Source: Ignavibacteriales bacterium
Lineage (GTDB): Bacteria; Bacteroidota; Ignavibacteria; UBA10030
Reading direction: 5' to 3'
Assembly: GCA_016186715.1 (NCBI GenBank)
Contig: JACPLA010000063.1
Coordinates: 1-53,918 of the forward strand
Length of the DNA stretch: 53,918 nucleotides
Within the stretch, counting starts at the first letter, position 1, and each line of letters starts with the position of its first letter. Shown here piece by piece: positions 34,982 through 44,227 of this stretch. The translations under genes and the position numbers were made by a program. Under the pieces are notes generated by a model that worked only from the letters and a program-made list of their open reading frames with translations, had not been told where the DNA came from and made no database searches.

Positions 34982-36498
34982 GACGAGAAACACTCCTGAA
35001 CGCCTTTTCGGGCCCCGCCCACATACTCGTCAACATTCTTCTTGTCCTTGTTCTCATCCCGCTCTTTATCGATACGTTGGGCCTTCGCCTGTACGGAGTG
35101 TATGCTCTTGTGTCGGTGGTCGGCAGCCTGGGGGTTTTCACGAACTTTGGATTCAACACTTCACTCATCAAATATCTCGCCGAACAAAAGAACAGGGAAC
35201 AATCGAACTATGACATTGTTGTCACGCTCATCCTTCTTGCCGGTACAACCTCACTGGCGGGACTCCTTGCGATCCTGTTCGGCGATTTCTTTCTCATGCG
35301 GGTCCTCGGCATCGACGAAGCGTTGGTCGATTCGTCCGTTCGGTGGTTCTACTACACGAGCGTCGGTGCAAGCATAGTTCAGGTCGTTGGACAGGTCCCG
35401 GGGGCTGTTCTCGATGCACAGCAGAAAGTCTACGTCACGAACAGTGTCACCATGGGGGCAGGGGCGATGGGGAGAATTGCCGTCATTGGGTCTCTTTTCC
35501 TGCATCCCGATCTGGCGACAATTGGGTGGATCATGTTGGGGTCCGCGGTTGCCGGGACATTCTTCCTGACCTGGTTCGCGTATAAGACGTGGGGTGCGAT
35601 CACGAGTCCTGGACTGAAATCGCATGTTGTTCCCGTCGCCCGGAAACATTTTGTCTATGCGCGCAGCATTTATGCAACAGCCGTCGTCGGATCATTCTAC
35701 GAACCGCTGACGAAAGTCCTTCTGAGTCATTATGTCGGCTTGACGGAAGTCGGTTTCTTCGACATTGCGTTGCGGATCAAGACACTGGTCTGGAGTCTTC
35801 TGGAAAGGTTTTTGTATCCGGTTCTTCCGATGTTGGCATCCAAATCAAGCTTTGATGAGGTCCGAAGCCTTGTGAACGAGGCACAACAAAAGCTTCTGCT
35901 GATTGTTGTGCCCATCTTGGTTGCCGTGCCATTCCTGGCTGCTCCGGTGGTCTCCGTGTGGCTGGGAAATGTCTTGTTGCCGGTGGTTCTTGGCGTCGCC
36001 TGTGTCCTCTGCTGCTATCTCTTTGCGTTGCTGTTTCTTCCGGTGTATCAATTCCTGACGATTAAAGGGCATCCGGAAAAGACCTTTGTACTTCAGCTGA
36101 CGAACGCGGGAGTCAACCTGGTGCTATTCGCCGGTCTTGTACCTTTGTTCGGCTACTACGGAGCCCTGGCGGCATTCTGCCTGGCGGTATTGACATCCTC
36201 GGCATTGTGCATCAAGTATCAACGGACGTTCCTTGGGAATCAGATCCTTGGCTCGAGAATTCTTCGTTTGCGCGTGCTGACACTGATGGCAGGCCTGCTC
36301 CTGGTCAACGCGTTAGTGTCGGCGATCGCGGAGGGCGATTGGGTGCGGATTGCCGTTCAACTGACTGCCAATGTTGTGGCAACGATTGCGCTTTTCCGGC
36401 AGCTGAAGATGATCACGGCCGACGATCTTAACCGGTATGTGGGAAGACAGAGCCGGCTCGGCACCATGCTGGAACGAGTCTTGGTGCGAGGTACATGA
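34978..36498 (+). CDS. Wzx-type oligosaccharide flippase
   Basis: A 506-residue protein of the polysaccharide transport (MOP/Wzx) superfamily with about twelve to fourteen hydrophobic segments. It begins NAFSGPAHILVNILLVLVLI and has the typical early LRLYGVYALVSVVGSLGVFTNFGF. It would flip lipid-linked repeat units to the periplasmic face. It lies between the ligase/polymerase gene (4-base overlap) and an FkbM methyltransferase gene (4-base overlap), the normal setting for a Wzx. A second flippase gene lies at 50113. Confidence 0.9.
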   Translation: MRRETLLNAFSGPAHILVNILLVLVLIPLFIDTLGLRLYGVYALVSVVGSLGVFTNFGFNTSLIKYLAEQKNREQSNYDIVVTLILLAGTTSLAGLLAILFGDFFLMRVLGIDEALVDSSVRWFYYTSVGASIVQVVGQVPGAVLDAQQKVYVTNSVTMGAGAMGRIAVIGSLFLHPDLATIGWIMLGSAVAGTFFLTWFAYKTWGAITSPGLKSHVVPVARKHFVYARSIYATAVVGSFYEPLTKVLLSHYVGLTEVGFFDIALRIKTLVWSLLERFLYPVLPMLASKSSFDEVRSLVNEAQQKLLLIVVPILVAVPFLAAPVVSVWLGNVLLPVVLGVACVLCCYLFALLFLPVYQFLTIKGHPEKTFVLQLTNAGVNLVLFAGLVPLFGYYGALAAFCLAVLTSSALCIKYQRTFLGNQILGSRILRLRVLTLMAGLLLVNALVSAIAEGDWVRIAVQLTANVVATIALFRQLKMITADDLNRYVGRQSRLGTMLERVLVRGT

Positions 36499-37223
36499 TG
36501 GCGCTCAAACGGTGGCTTGACAGATTGATTGGAATAACGGGATATCAAATTCGCCGCCAGCCGTCTCTTACGCGCCAAATCGCCCGGGGGAATTATCGCT
36601 GGCTGCAAGAGAGGGGGATTGCGACGGTGCTGGACGTCGGGGCAAATACGGGTCAGTTTGCCGCGAAGATACGGCAGATACTTCCGCAGGCAATGATTTA
36701 CTCATTTGAACCGTTGGAGTCCTGTTTCAAAGAACTCGTCGCTGTTTCCACCCGCCTCCAGCCGATGCGATGCTTCAACTGCGCATTGGGCAGCGAAAGC
36801 TCCTTGCTTACAATGCAGAGGAACGAGTACACTCCCAGTTCATCCATCCTTCCCATCACTCCCCGGACAGTCGATGCTTTTCCCTCTACTGCGAAGAGTG
36901 TTGAGGAGCAGGTCACGGTTCGCGCTCTCGACGAATTGATTGGCGAGCTCTCCCTCAAAAAGGAGATATTGATGAAAGTGGATGTGCAGGGGTACGAACT
37001 GAATGTCCTCCGGGGTGCTGAGCGGTCCCTCCCTCAGATCGCCATGATCATCGTGGAAACGAGCTTTGTTGAATTGTACAAAAATCAGCCTCTGTTTCAC
37101 GACGTGTACAAGTTCCTCACCGGCCGGGAGTTTTCGTACGCCGGGAATTTCGATCAGTTGTTGAGTCCGGTGAACGGCGCGGTTCTTCAATCTGACGCGA
37201 TTTTCGTGAACACACGACGATGA
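36495..37223 (+). CDS. FkbM-family methyltransferase (first of two)
   Basis: A 242-residue SAM-dependent methyltransferase. The nucleotide-binding motif is VLDVGANTGQFAAKIRQ, then SFEPLESCFKEL. The FkbM hallmark is MKVDVQGYELNVLRGAERSL. In polysaccharide loci these enzymes methylate sugar hydroxyls. ATGATG at 36495 gives two adjacent starts; the first overlaps the flippase stop. It overlaps the second FkbM gene by 4 bases, yet the two proteins are clearly divergent, so this is not a recent duplication. Confidence 0.9.
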   Translation: MMALKRWLDRLIGITGYQIRRQPSLTRQIARGNYRWLQERGIATVLDVGANTGQFAAKIRQILPQAMIYSFEPLESCFKELVAVSTRLQPMRCFNCALGSESSLLTMQRNEYTPSSSILPITPRTVDAFPSTAKSVEEQVTVRALDELIGELSLKKEILMKVDVQGYELNVLRGAERSLPQIAMIIVETSFVELYKNQPLFHDVYKFLTGREFSYAGNFDQLLSPVNGAVLQSDAIFVNTRR

Positions 37224-37948
37224 ACAGCAAGATACTGTTGAAAAAGGTGCTTCCCCGAACCATGTATGTGCATCTGCGAAGTTTGTCTTCGCAGAGGAAG
37301 AGGACCCTTTCCCAGCTAGGACAGGATTTTTGGGTCTTCGGCGAGGCGTTCAACGGAATGCGGAGGGGTTTCTTTGTGGAAGTGGGTTCGGCGGACGGGA
37401 TTCTCTTTAGCAATACATTTCTCCTCGAAAAAAGGTACGGCTGGACCGGCATATGTATCGAGCCGGACCCCCTGTTTTTTCAGGACTTGCGTCGTGTAAG
37501 GTCCGCGAAGTGTCTGAATGTCTGCGTCGACGCGCGGGAGGGGGAAGTAGAGTTTGCCCAACGGGACCTCTTCGGGGGAATTGTGAGCGAAGATACGGAT
37601 AATCCAAGGGACGTTGTGGAAAGGGTGAAGCCGGGAATCTTGAGACTCCCGGCCCGCCCTCTTGTGTCGATCCTGCGGTCCGAAAGTGCTCCACAGGTCA
37701 TCGATTATTTATCGATCGATGTTGAAGGTGCGGAGGAAAGGATTCTCTGCGATTTTCCGTTTAACGAATATCTTTTCCGCTGCATGACCGTGGAACGTCC
37801 AAAGGCCCGGTTGCGGAATGTACTCGATGGGAATGGATACAAGGCGGTGAAGGAAATCCCACACCACGATATATTCTATGTGCATGAATCGTTTTACCCT
37901 GAATACGAGAAGAATATTTTTCAGTTTTGGGGAAAGTATCAAACCTGA
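37220..37948 (+). CDS. FkbM-family methyltransferase (second of two)
   Basis: A 242-residue FkbM-type protein. The SAM-binding strand reads FFVEVGSADGILFSNTFLLE, then GICIEPDPLFFQDLRR. The core motif is YLSIDVEGAEERILCDFPF, and SQLGQDFWVFGEAF precedes it. This SQxGQD start is typical of the subgroup that modifies capsule or O-antigen sugars. It differs strongly from the preceding FkbM protein and probably methylates another position. The start overlaps the upstream stop by 4 bases; 47 bases separate it from the next gene. Confidence 0.88.
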   Translation: MNSKILLKKVLPRTMYVHLRSLSSQRKRTLSQLGQDFWVFGEAFNGMRRGFFVEVGSADGILFSNTFLLEKRYGWTGICIEPDPLFFQDLRRVRSAKCLNVCVDAREGEVEFAQRDLFGGIVSEDTDNPRDVVERVKPGILRLPARPLVSILRSESAPQVIDYLSIDVEGAEERILCDFPFNEYLFRCMTVERPKARLRNVLDGNGYKAVKEIPHHDIFYVHESFYPEYEKNIFQFWGKYQT

Positions 37949-37995
37949 GAAGAGCGTTTTCAGGATTGCTGCGGATGGACGCTTAAGGAGTCGGC

Positions 37996-38778
37996 ATGCC
38001 AAAAAGCGGTAAACGTCGCGGCAGGGTGCATTCAAGAAAGCCGTTGGTCAGTATCATCACGGTTTGCCTGAATGCGGAAAAGACCATTGCAAGGACAATT
38101 GAATCTGTCCTTCGGCAGACATATTCTCACATCGAATATCTTATTACTGACGGCGCCTCGACGGATGGGACATTGGATATTGTGAGGCGGTATCAGCCCC
38201 GGTTCAAAGGGCGAATGAGAATTCATTCGGAAAGGGACTTAGGGATTTATGATGCGATGAACAAGGGCATTCGGTTGTCCCGCGGAGCGATCATCGGAAT
38301 CATCAACAGCGACGACTGGTATGAACCGGATGCTGTCCGTCTCGTCGTTGATTCATATCGGAAGCATGGTGACGCGGTTTTTTATGGTATCCTGCGCGTC
38401 ATGGAGGAAGGTAAAGAAGTGATGTTGAGGGCGGTGAACCCTCAGTTCCTTTATAGAGATGTGCTTGGACACCCTGCATATTTAGTTGCTAAAAGTATCT
38501 ACGATACATGGGGGGCATTCCGGCTCGATTACAGATACGCTTCGGATTATGAACTCATGATGAGGTTGATTCATTGTCACGCACCCTTTGTGCAGATCGA
38601 TGCGGTTCTTGCCAATTTCAGCCAGGGTGGCGAATCGGGACAATACGGGTTGAAGACCCTGGAGGAGTACCTCAGAGTTCGTTACGAGTACGGATATCTC
38701 ACGAAAAGAAGGATGCTGGTTCAGATTTCAAAGTACAGAACGCTCTTTTTCTTGAAAAAGATGCGCATTCACATATGA
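37996..38778 (+). CDS. Family 2 glycosyltransferase
   Basis: A 260-residue GT-A enzyme: VSIITVCLNAEKTIARTIES at the start, DGASTDGTLDIV for the nucleotide, and INSDDWYEPDAV with the metal-binding acidic residues. It resembles the WcaA/PgaC-like transferases that add a sugar to the lipid-linked repeat unit at the inner membrane. A basic N-terminal tail (MPKSGKRRGRVHSRKP) precedes the domain. AAGGAG precedes the ATG. Donor and linkage are unknown. Confidence 0.9.
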   Translation: MPKSGKRRGRVHSRKPLVSIITVCLNAEKTIARTIESVLRQTYSHIEYLITDGASTDGTLDIVRRYQPRFKGRMRIHSERDLGIYDAMNKGIRLSRGAIIGIINSDDWYEPDAVRLVVDSYRKHGDAVFYGILRVMEEGKEVMLRAVNPQFLYRDVLGHPAYLVAKSIYDTWGAFRLDYRYASDYELMMRLIHCHAPFVQIDAVLANFSQGGESGQYGLKTLEEYLRVRYEYGYLTKRRMLVQISKYRTLFFLKKMRIHI

Positions 38779-38797
38779 TTTTCACGTGTGGGACGCG

Positions 38798-39658
38798 ATG
38801 ACCCAGGTGATCGCCCGTGAAAAAATTGGGATTGGCGTTATCACGTGCAATCGCCCCTTCCTCTTTCGGGAGTGTATTACCGCCATCCCGGAAGCGGACG
38901 TGATTGTCGTGGTCAATGATGGTGATCCTTATGCGACCACGGCCTATCCATCCCGCGTTGCGCGAGTCATACAACACCCACGAAACCAGGGAGTTGCAAA
39001 GTCAAAGAATGACGCCTTGCGCTTTTTGCAGGTTGCGGGTTGTTGCCATGTTTTCTTGTGTGAGGATGACATGCGGGTTGTGCACCCCGAGTTGTGCACT
39101 GAGTACATTCGGGCTTCAAAAGAAAGCGGAATCCTTCATTTCAATTTTGGGTACCATGGTCCCCTGAATAAATCCGCTTCCGGTGTGGCTGAGCCTCGAA
39201 AGGTCGTTGACTATGGAAATGGAATCTTGATAGGACTAAACCGCCATTTGGTCGGTGCATTTACCTATTACAGGGAAGATGTCCTCCGGAAGTGCGGGCT
39301 GATGCATCCGCTGTATCCAAATGTCCTGGAGCACGTAGACCATACGTTTCAGATAATTCGTAAGGGATACCATCCGCCCTTTTGGTGGTTTGCGGATCTT
39401 GCGAACAGCTGGCGTTTCATTGATGATCTGGACCCCGATCTGACAAAAAGCACGATAAGAAGAAATTCCTCGACGTATCGTCACCTCTGGCGTCTCAGTA
39501 ATCTGTACTTCATGCTCAGGAATGGAAGACGGGTGATGCAGATCCCCGATGTCGAAGAGCAGGAAGTGGACCGGGTGCTGAGAGAATTGAAACAACGGCA
39601 TTCAAGAAGCCGGCCGGATTCCGATCACAGCCGAGCTGACCAAATCGTGTATCAATGA
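38798..39658 (+). CDS. Glycosyltransferase-like protein (GT-A fold)
   Basis: A protein of 286 residues from the ATG at 38798; a GTG at 38786 would add four. It begins like a GT-A transferase: IGIGVITCNRPFLFRECITA, VIVVVNDGDPY, then a DxD-type acidic motif in VFLCEDDMRVVHPE. The middle contains ILHFNFGYHGPLNK and EHVDHTFQIIRKGYHPPFWW, where a histidine-rich segment stands near the usual acceptor site. It is more distant from the standard family 2 than its neighbours. It lies 19 bases after one transferase gene and overlaps another by 4, so it probably adds one residue of the repeat unit. Confidence 0.75.
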   Translation: MTQVIAREKIGIGVITCNRPFLFRECITAIPEADVIVVVNDGDPYATTAYPSRVARVIQHPRNQGVAKSKNDALRFLQVAGCCHVFLCEDDMRVVHPELCTEYIRASKESGILHFNFGYHGPLNKSASGVAEPRKVVDYGNGILIGLNRHLVGAFTYYREDVLRKCGLMHPLYPNVLEHVDHTFQIIRKGYHPPFWWFADLANSWRFIDDLDPDLTKSTIRRNSSTYRHLWRLSNLYFMLRNGRRVMQIPDVEEQEVDRVLRELKQRHSRSRPDSDHSRADQIVYQ

Positions 39659-40506
39659 TTCGCACAGCAGGAGTTGTCGTTCTCTACAACCCTCCGCAAA
39701 CGCTTCCGCAAAACATCGGAAGCTATTTGCACGGTCTCGAACTCCTCTATGTCTTTGACAATTCGCCGGGTCGATGTGGGGAGGTTGTGGACAGCGTACG
39801 ACATCTGGAGAAGATTGAATATCTCACCACTGGCTCCAATGTCGGAATTCCTTCGGCTCTCAATGCCGCGGCCCGGAAATCGATCGAGCGTGGATGTGAG
39901 TTTCTGCTGACCATGGATCAGGATAGCTGCGCGGGCCAAGGCATGATATCAACCATGCTCGATGCCGCAGCGCACGATCCCTCCGTCGGATTAATTGCAC
40001 CCTTTCATGTCGGCCCGCGTGTGCGGGACACACCGCCCGAACCGGATGTCGAGGCGGTTGTGGCGGCCATGACGTCCGGAAGTCTCATCCGCCTGAGGGC
40101 ATATCAAGAGGTGGGAGGATTTATGGAAGAGTTGTTTATTGACTATGTTGATTACGAATACTGTCTCAGATTGCAGGAACGCGGCTATTCGGTTGTCCGC
40201 GCAAACCGGGCCAAACTGGTGCACAAATTGGGCGAGTCCGTGCCGAAGCGACTGTTCGGGAGGGAAATTCAAGTGACCAACCACAGTCCGGCCCGTTTTT
40301 TCTACCAGACGAGGAACAGACGGCTCCTGCGCCGGCGCTATGGCGAAAGATTCCCCGAATTCTTCAAACAGGAATCACAACTTCAACGGGGAAGGCTCCT
40401 GAAAATGCTTCTGTACGAACGAAACCGCTTCCGCAAGTGCGTCATGGTACTGCGGGGAATGGTGGCGGCGTGGCGGAACGACTTATCGTCCATTCCGATG
40501 TCCTGA
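39655..40506 (+). CDS. Family 2 glycosyltransferase, rhamnosyltransferase-like
   Basis: A 283-residue GT-A protein: AGVVVLYNPPQTLPQNIGSY, VFDNSPGR, GSNVGIPSALNAAAR, LTMDQDSCAGQGMISTML (acidic metal motif) and LFIDYVDYEYCLRLQERGYS. This pattern is that of WbbL/RfbF-type rhamnosyltransferases, which use dTDP-rhamnose; rfbB in the same locus fits, but rmlD is not seen. The start overlaps the previous stop by 4 bases. Confidence 0.88.
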   Translation: MIRTAGVVVLYNPPQTLPQNIGSYLHGLELLYVFDNSPGRCGEVVDSVRHLEKIEYLTTGSNVGIPSALNAAARKSIERGCEFLLTMDQDSCAGQGMISTMLDAAAHDPSVGLIAPFHVGPRVRDTPPEPDVEAVVAAMTSGSLIRLRAYQEVGGFMEELFIDYVDYEYCLRLQERGYSVVRANRAKLVHKLGESVPKRLFGREIQVTNHSPARFFYQTRNRRLLRRRYGERFPEFFKQESQLQRGRLLKMLLYERNRFRKCVMVLRGMVAAWRNDLSSIPMS

Positions 40507-40527
40507 TACCCCTGGAACCCGGACTCC

Positions 40528-41508
40528 ATGTCGTCTTCCCCTCAATCGGTCATACGCAGATCCGGAACGCCGTCACGCCAGCGGAACCGTGTTCCCCTTG
40601 TCGTTGCCGTCGTTCTTAACTACAATGGATGGCACGATACGGTCCGATGTGTCCGCTCGCTTGAGGAAAGCGGATACAAGAGACTCGACATTGTCGTTGT
40701 GGACAACGGTTCAACCGATGACAGCCTCAGGCAGCTTCGTCGCAGATTGCGCGGCATCTCCATACTGAGTCTTGCTCAGAACGGCGGATATGCTGCCGGG
40801 AACAACGCCGGAATCCGCCAGGCGCTGGAGATGGGAGCGGAGTATGTCCTCGTAATGAATAACGATGTAGTCGTCGAAAAAAAATTTCTCCAGCCCATGA
40901 TCAAGGCGGCGGAGAGAGATCCCATGACCGGAATCGTGACCTGCAAAGTGTTGTACGCATCATCACCCCACGAGGTGTTTTCCGGTGCGGGCCGGTTTTC
41001 CTGGTCACGGTGTACCGGGGTGAGCAACGGCTTGCTCCTCCTGAGACCGGACAACAACAACGAGGAATGTCCCGTCGATTTCGCCTGCGGCGTCCTTTTC
41101 CTAGCGAAGCGGAACGTCTTTGAATCCGTCGGTTTCCTGGACGAACGGTATTTCATGTACTTCGAGGATGTCGAATTTTCGAGAAGGGTAAGTAGACAGT
41201 TCAAGATGATGTACACCCCATACGGCGTCGCATACCACAAGAGCGGCGGCGGGAAGGGGTGGAAAACCTATACGGAATTATACCTGTTCTACCATACGCG
41301 AAACAGGTTTTGGGCGTTTGCCGGGGACCCCTTCCTTTACCGGGCATATGTCGTTGTTTTTACGCTTATGAATTCCGCCGCGAAAGCAGCAATTATCCTG
41401 ATGAATTACTTTCGTGAACCTGAAACGAACAGGAAACGCCTGCTGGTGCTCGCGAAAGGAATCGTCGAAGGATTGTCCGGGATTCCACATCAACGAAGGC
41501 ATCAATGA
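40528..41508 (+). CDS. Family 2 glycosyltransferase
   Basis: A 326-residue GT-A protein with VVLNYNGWHDTVRCVRSLEE, IVVVDNGSTDDSLRQLR, NGGYAAGNNAGIRQALEMGA, VMNNDVVVEKKFLQPM and FLDERYFMYFEDVEFSRRV. It is a clear member of the family 2 branch that includes rhamnosyl- and other deoxyhexosyltransferases. A C-terminal hydrophobic region (YRAYVVVFTLMNSAAKAAII) may touch the membrane. The first ~25 residues are basic and variable, and the start may be internal. It overlaps the next gene by 4 bases. Confidence 0.88.
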   Translation: MSSSPQSVIRRSGTPSRQRNRVPLVVAVVLNYNGWHDTVRCVRSLEESGYKRLDIVVVDNGSTDDSLRQLRRRLRGISILSLAQNGGYAAGNNAGIRQALEMGAEYVLVMNNDVVVEKKFLQPMIKAAERDPMTGIVTCKVLYASSPHEVFSGAGRFSWSRCTGVSNGLLLLRPDNNNEECPVDFACGVLFLAKRNVFESVGFLDERYFMYFEDVEFSRRVSRQFKMMYTPYGVAYHKSGGGKGWKTYTELYLFYHTRNRFWAFAGDPFLYRAYVVVFTLMNSAAKAAIILMNYFREPETNRKRLLVLAKGIVEGLSGIPHQRRHQ

Positions 41509-42713
41509 CGGTCTGGATTGTTTCCCAATTCTATCATCCCGAGGAAAATGCCACAGGTTATTTGCTTACGAGGCTTGCGGAGGGGCTTGCCGGGCAGTTC
41601 GGTGTGAAGGTGCTCTGCACATTCCCGTCAGACAAGCGCGTCCGGAGCGTGACGCCGCGTGACGAGGTCCTGCATGGTGTTGTGATTCGCCGTTGCTTTT
41701 CGACGTTCTTCGACAAGGACAACCTGATCTTCCGCCTTCTCAATGCCCTTGCCATCTGTGTTTCCGTCTTTTTCGCTCTACTGAGAAGACTCCAGGCCGC
41801 AGATCATGTTCTCGTTGTCACAAATCCGCCCCTCCTACCCTTTGCGGCATCCGTGGCGGCCAGGATCAAGCGCGGCAGGTGCTCCATTATTGTTCATGAC
41901 GTGTACCCCGAGGCCATGGTTGCGGTTGGTGTTGCAGGCCCGTCCTCCTTGATTGTACGCTTTCTTGATTTTGTTCATCGATATCTCTATCGTCGCGTAG
42001 ACAGGATTGTCGTCCTTGGACGCGACATGGAGTTGCTTGTGGCAAGGAAAACGGAGAACGGGAACAAGAAAATCGTCCGGATACCCAATGGAGCCGAGGT
42101 CGGTACGATCGTGCCAGACGACCGGACGCAGAATCGTTTGTTGAATGGTCTCGGCCTTTCCTCAAAATTTGTCGTCGCCAATGTGGGGAACATGGGAAGA
42201 ACGCACGGAATCGAAAACCTCTTCGCCTGTACGCAGCTGCTTTCCCAAGACAAAACGATCCATTTTCTCTTTGTCGGAAACGGCGCAAAGAAACGATGGC
42301 TTGAAGAAGAGGTGCGAAAGACAAAAGCGGAAAACATTACAATCCTTCCGTACGATTCGAGGGAAAGTCAATCCGTCGTGAACAATGCATGCGATGTGGT
42401 CATCATTTCTTTCATTGCGGGCATGAACGGTATTTCTGTCCCAAGCAGGATGTACAATGTCATGTCAGCCGGCAAACCAATTATCGCGGTGGCCGAGCAG
42501 GATTCCGAACTTGCTTTGGTGATCGAAGAGGAAGGAATCGGATGGTTGGTACCTCCGGACAAACCCGAGCTGATCGTTGAGGCGATCAGACGCGCCTGTG
42601 CCGACAGGGGTGTGCTTGCCGGAATGGGGATTCGGGCGAGGGAGGCTGCCGTCCGGAAATACTCGTTCCAAAAGGTTATTGATTCCTATCGGGCCATGCT
42701 TCTGCATGGATGA
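41505..42713 (+). CDS. Family 4 glycosyltransferase
   Basis: A 402-residue GT-B enzyme. The N-terminal half has VWIVSQFYHPEENATGYLLT and HDVYPEAMVAVGV. The C-terminal nucleotide-binding half has VVANVGNMGRTHGIENL, HFLFVGNGAKKRWLEEEV, and the Glu-type segment NGISVPSRMYNVMSAGKPII. It is close to WcaI/WbuB-like transferases of capsule and O-antigen loci. Overlaps with both neighbours (4 bases each) put it in the coupled run. Donor sugar is unknown. Confidence 0.9.
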   Translation: MTVWIVSQFYHPEENATGYLLTRLAEGLAGQFGVKVLCTFPSDKRVRSVTPRDEVLHGVVIRRCFSTFFDKDNLIFRLLNALAICVSVFFALLRRLQAADHVLVVTNPPLLPFAASVAARIKRGRCSIIVHDVYPEAMVAVGVAGPSSLIVRFLDFVHRYLYRRVDRIVVLGRDMELLVARKTENGNKKIVRIPNGAEVGTIVPDDRTQNRLLNGLGLSSKFVVANVGNMGRTHGIENLFACTQLLSQDKTIHFLFVGNGAKKRWLEEEVRKTKAENITILPYDSRESQSVVNNACDVVIISFIAGMNGISVPSRMYNVMSAGKPIIAVAEQDSELALVIEEEGIGWLVPPDKPELIVEAIRRACADRGVLAGMGIRAREAAVRKYSFQKVIDSYRAMLLHG

Positions 42714-44134
42714 AGGGTTCACAGATGTCAAGGCGTGTTGAACAATCCATACTTCTGTTCCTCGATTTCCTGACCATCAACGCTGCGTACGCCTGGTACT
42801 ACTGGCTGCGCATCGAAAGCGGATGGTTTACCTACGCGATTCAGCCCGAGTTCTGGACTCCCATGCTTGTGATCTATGGGTACTGGCTCGTCTGGTTCGC
42901 GTTCTTCGGATTGTATCGGCACTGGTACGCGCAATCGCGGCTTGACGAAGTCATGACCCTCTTTCGTACCACGGCGGTCGGAACGCTTGTCCTGTTCTTT
43001 CTTGTGTTTCTTGACGACCAGCCGTCGGGATCCGGCTCAGCACGCGAGCTGATTCTGGTCTACTGGTTCATGCTCTTCGGCCTTGTCAGCATCGGACGTC
43101 TCGGCATCCGAGCTCTCCAAAAACGTTTGCTGGAATTGGGAGTCGGCGCAAGAAATACGCTGATTGTCGGATGGTCCAGAAAAGCCTTTGAACTTTGCGA
43201 TATGGTTCTCAGGTACCCCGCCTTGGGCTACAAGGTTGTCGGATTTGCGAAACCCCGCACCAAAGCAGTGAAACGACGTAAAAGCAGTGCCTACCGAGAT
43301 CTCCGCATTCTCGGGAACCTCGAATCCCTCCCCAAACTCCTTGAGCAACACCAAGTCAAGGAAGTGCTGATCGGACTGGATTCAACGGAACATGACCAGC
43401 TGCTGGACATTATCCGGTACTGCAACGGCCATGAGGTCGGAATGAAGATCATCCCGGATCTGTATGACATCGTCAGCGGACAGGCCCGGATCAATTCCAT
43501 CTACGGGTTCCCGCTGATCGAGGTCATGCCTGAGTTGATGAAGCCATGGGAAGAGATTATGAAGAGGGCCGTTGATATCACGGTGGCAGGCGGGATTCTT
43601 CTGATCGGTCTTCCGATCTGGGCACTTGTTGCGATCGCGATCAAGGTTGATTCTCCGGGACCTGTGTTTTACCCCCAGGAGAGAGTCGGAAGGAACGGCC
43701 GGATCTTCACAATGATGAAGTTTCGGTCGATGAAACAAGAGGCGGAGCGGCACTCAGGGCCTAAGTGGGCAGAAAGAAACGATCCGCGTGTCACGCGTGC
43801 AGGGAAAATCATTCGAAGGCTTCACCTTGACGAGGTTCCGCAGTTCGTCAATGTGTTGGTCGGTGATATGAGCCTCGTCGGTCCGCGTCCGGAGCGGCCG
43901 TACTTCGTCGAAAAATTGCAGAACGAACTTCCGCTCTACCGGCGTCGTCTCAAGGTCCGCCCCGGCATCACCGGATGGGCGCAAATCAAATACCACTACG
44001 ACCAGAGCATCGAAGACGTCAAGTCTAAACTGAAATACGATTTGTTCTACATCGAGAACATGTCGTGGCGAATGGATTTGAAGATACTTTTTAATACCTT
44101 GTACGTGATGATTCGGAGCAAGGGACAGACGTAA
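42710..44134 (+). CDS. Polyprenyl-phosphate sugar-1-phosphate transferase (WbaP-type, intact)
   Basis: A 474-residue initiating enzyme that loads the first sugar phosphate onto undecaprenyl phosphate. Four or five membrane helices (~10-150) precede a Rossmann-like domain (NTLIVGWSRKAFELCDMVLR, ~150-270). The bacterial sugar transferase catalytic domain follows (~285-470). It is complete: the KRAVDITVAGG helix, DSPGPVFYPQERVGRNGRIF, MMKFRSMKQEAE, the Asp-Glu pair in RRLHLDEVPQF, MSLVGPRPERP and the RPGITGWAQIKYHYD signature. The ATG at 42710 overlaps the previous stop; ATG at 42725 is an alternative. A homologue without this core is encoded at 46123. The repeat unit of the locus probably starts here. 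Confidence 0.93.
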   Translation: MKGSQMSRRVEQSILLFLDFLTINAAYAWYYWLRIESGWFTYAIQPEFWTPMLVIYGYWLVWFAFFGLYRHWYAQSRLDEVMTLFRTTAVGTLVLFFLVFLDDQPSGSGSARELILVYWFMLFGLVSIGRLGIRALQKRLLELGVGARNTLIVGWSRKAFELCDMVLRYPALGYKVVGFAKPRTKAVKRRKSSAYRDLRILGNLESLPKLLEQHQVKEVLIGLDSTEHDQLLDIIRYCNGHEVGMKIIPDLYDIVSGQARINSIYGFPLIEVMPELMKPWEEIMKRAVDITVAGGILLIGLPIWALVAIAIKVDSPGPVFYPQERVGRNGRIFTMMKFRSMKQEAERHSGPKWAERNDPRVTRAGKIIRRLHLDEVPQFVNVLVGDMSLVGPRPERPYFVEKLQNELPLYRRRLKVRPGITGWAQIKYHYDQSIEDVKSKLKYDLFYIENMSWRMDLKILFNTLYVMIRSKGQT

Positions 44135-44143
44135 CGTTTGGAA

Positions 44144-44193
44144 AGAAGTCCGACTTCTACCACCGACGGACAAAAATAAGAAGTCGGACTTCT
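44144..44193. repeat. Twin palindromes AGAAGTCSGACTTCT
   Basis: AGAAGTCCGACTTCT (44144-44158) and AGAAGTCGGACTTCT (44179-44193) are each near-palindromes, and each is the exact reverse complement of the other. Both are followed by ACC. They lie 9 bases after the sugar transferase stop. The shared core AGTCSGACT also appears at 18151-18161. They could form a stem-loop that attenuates or stabilises the operon message, or be REP-type repeats. Confidence 0.75.
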
Positions 44194-44227
44194 ACCTGAG
44201 GGGAGAAGAATCCGGAGGAGATCATAA

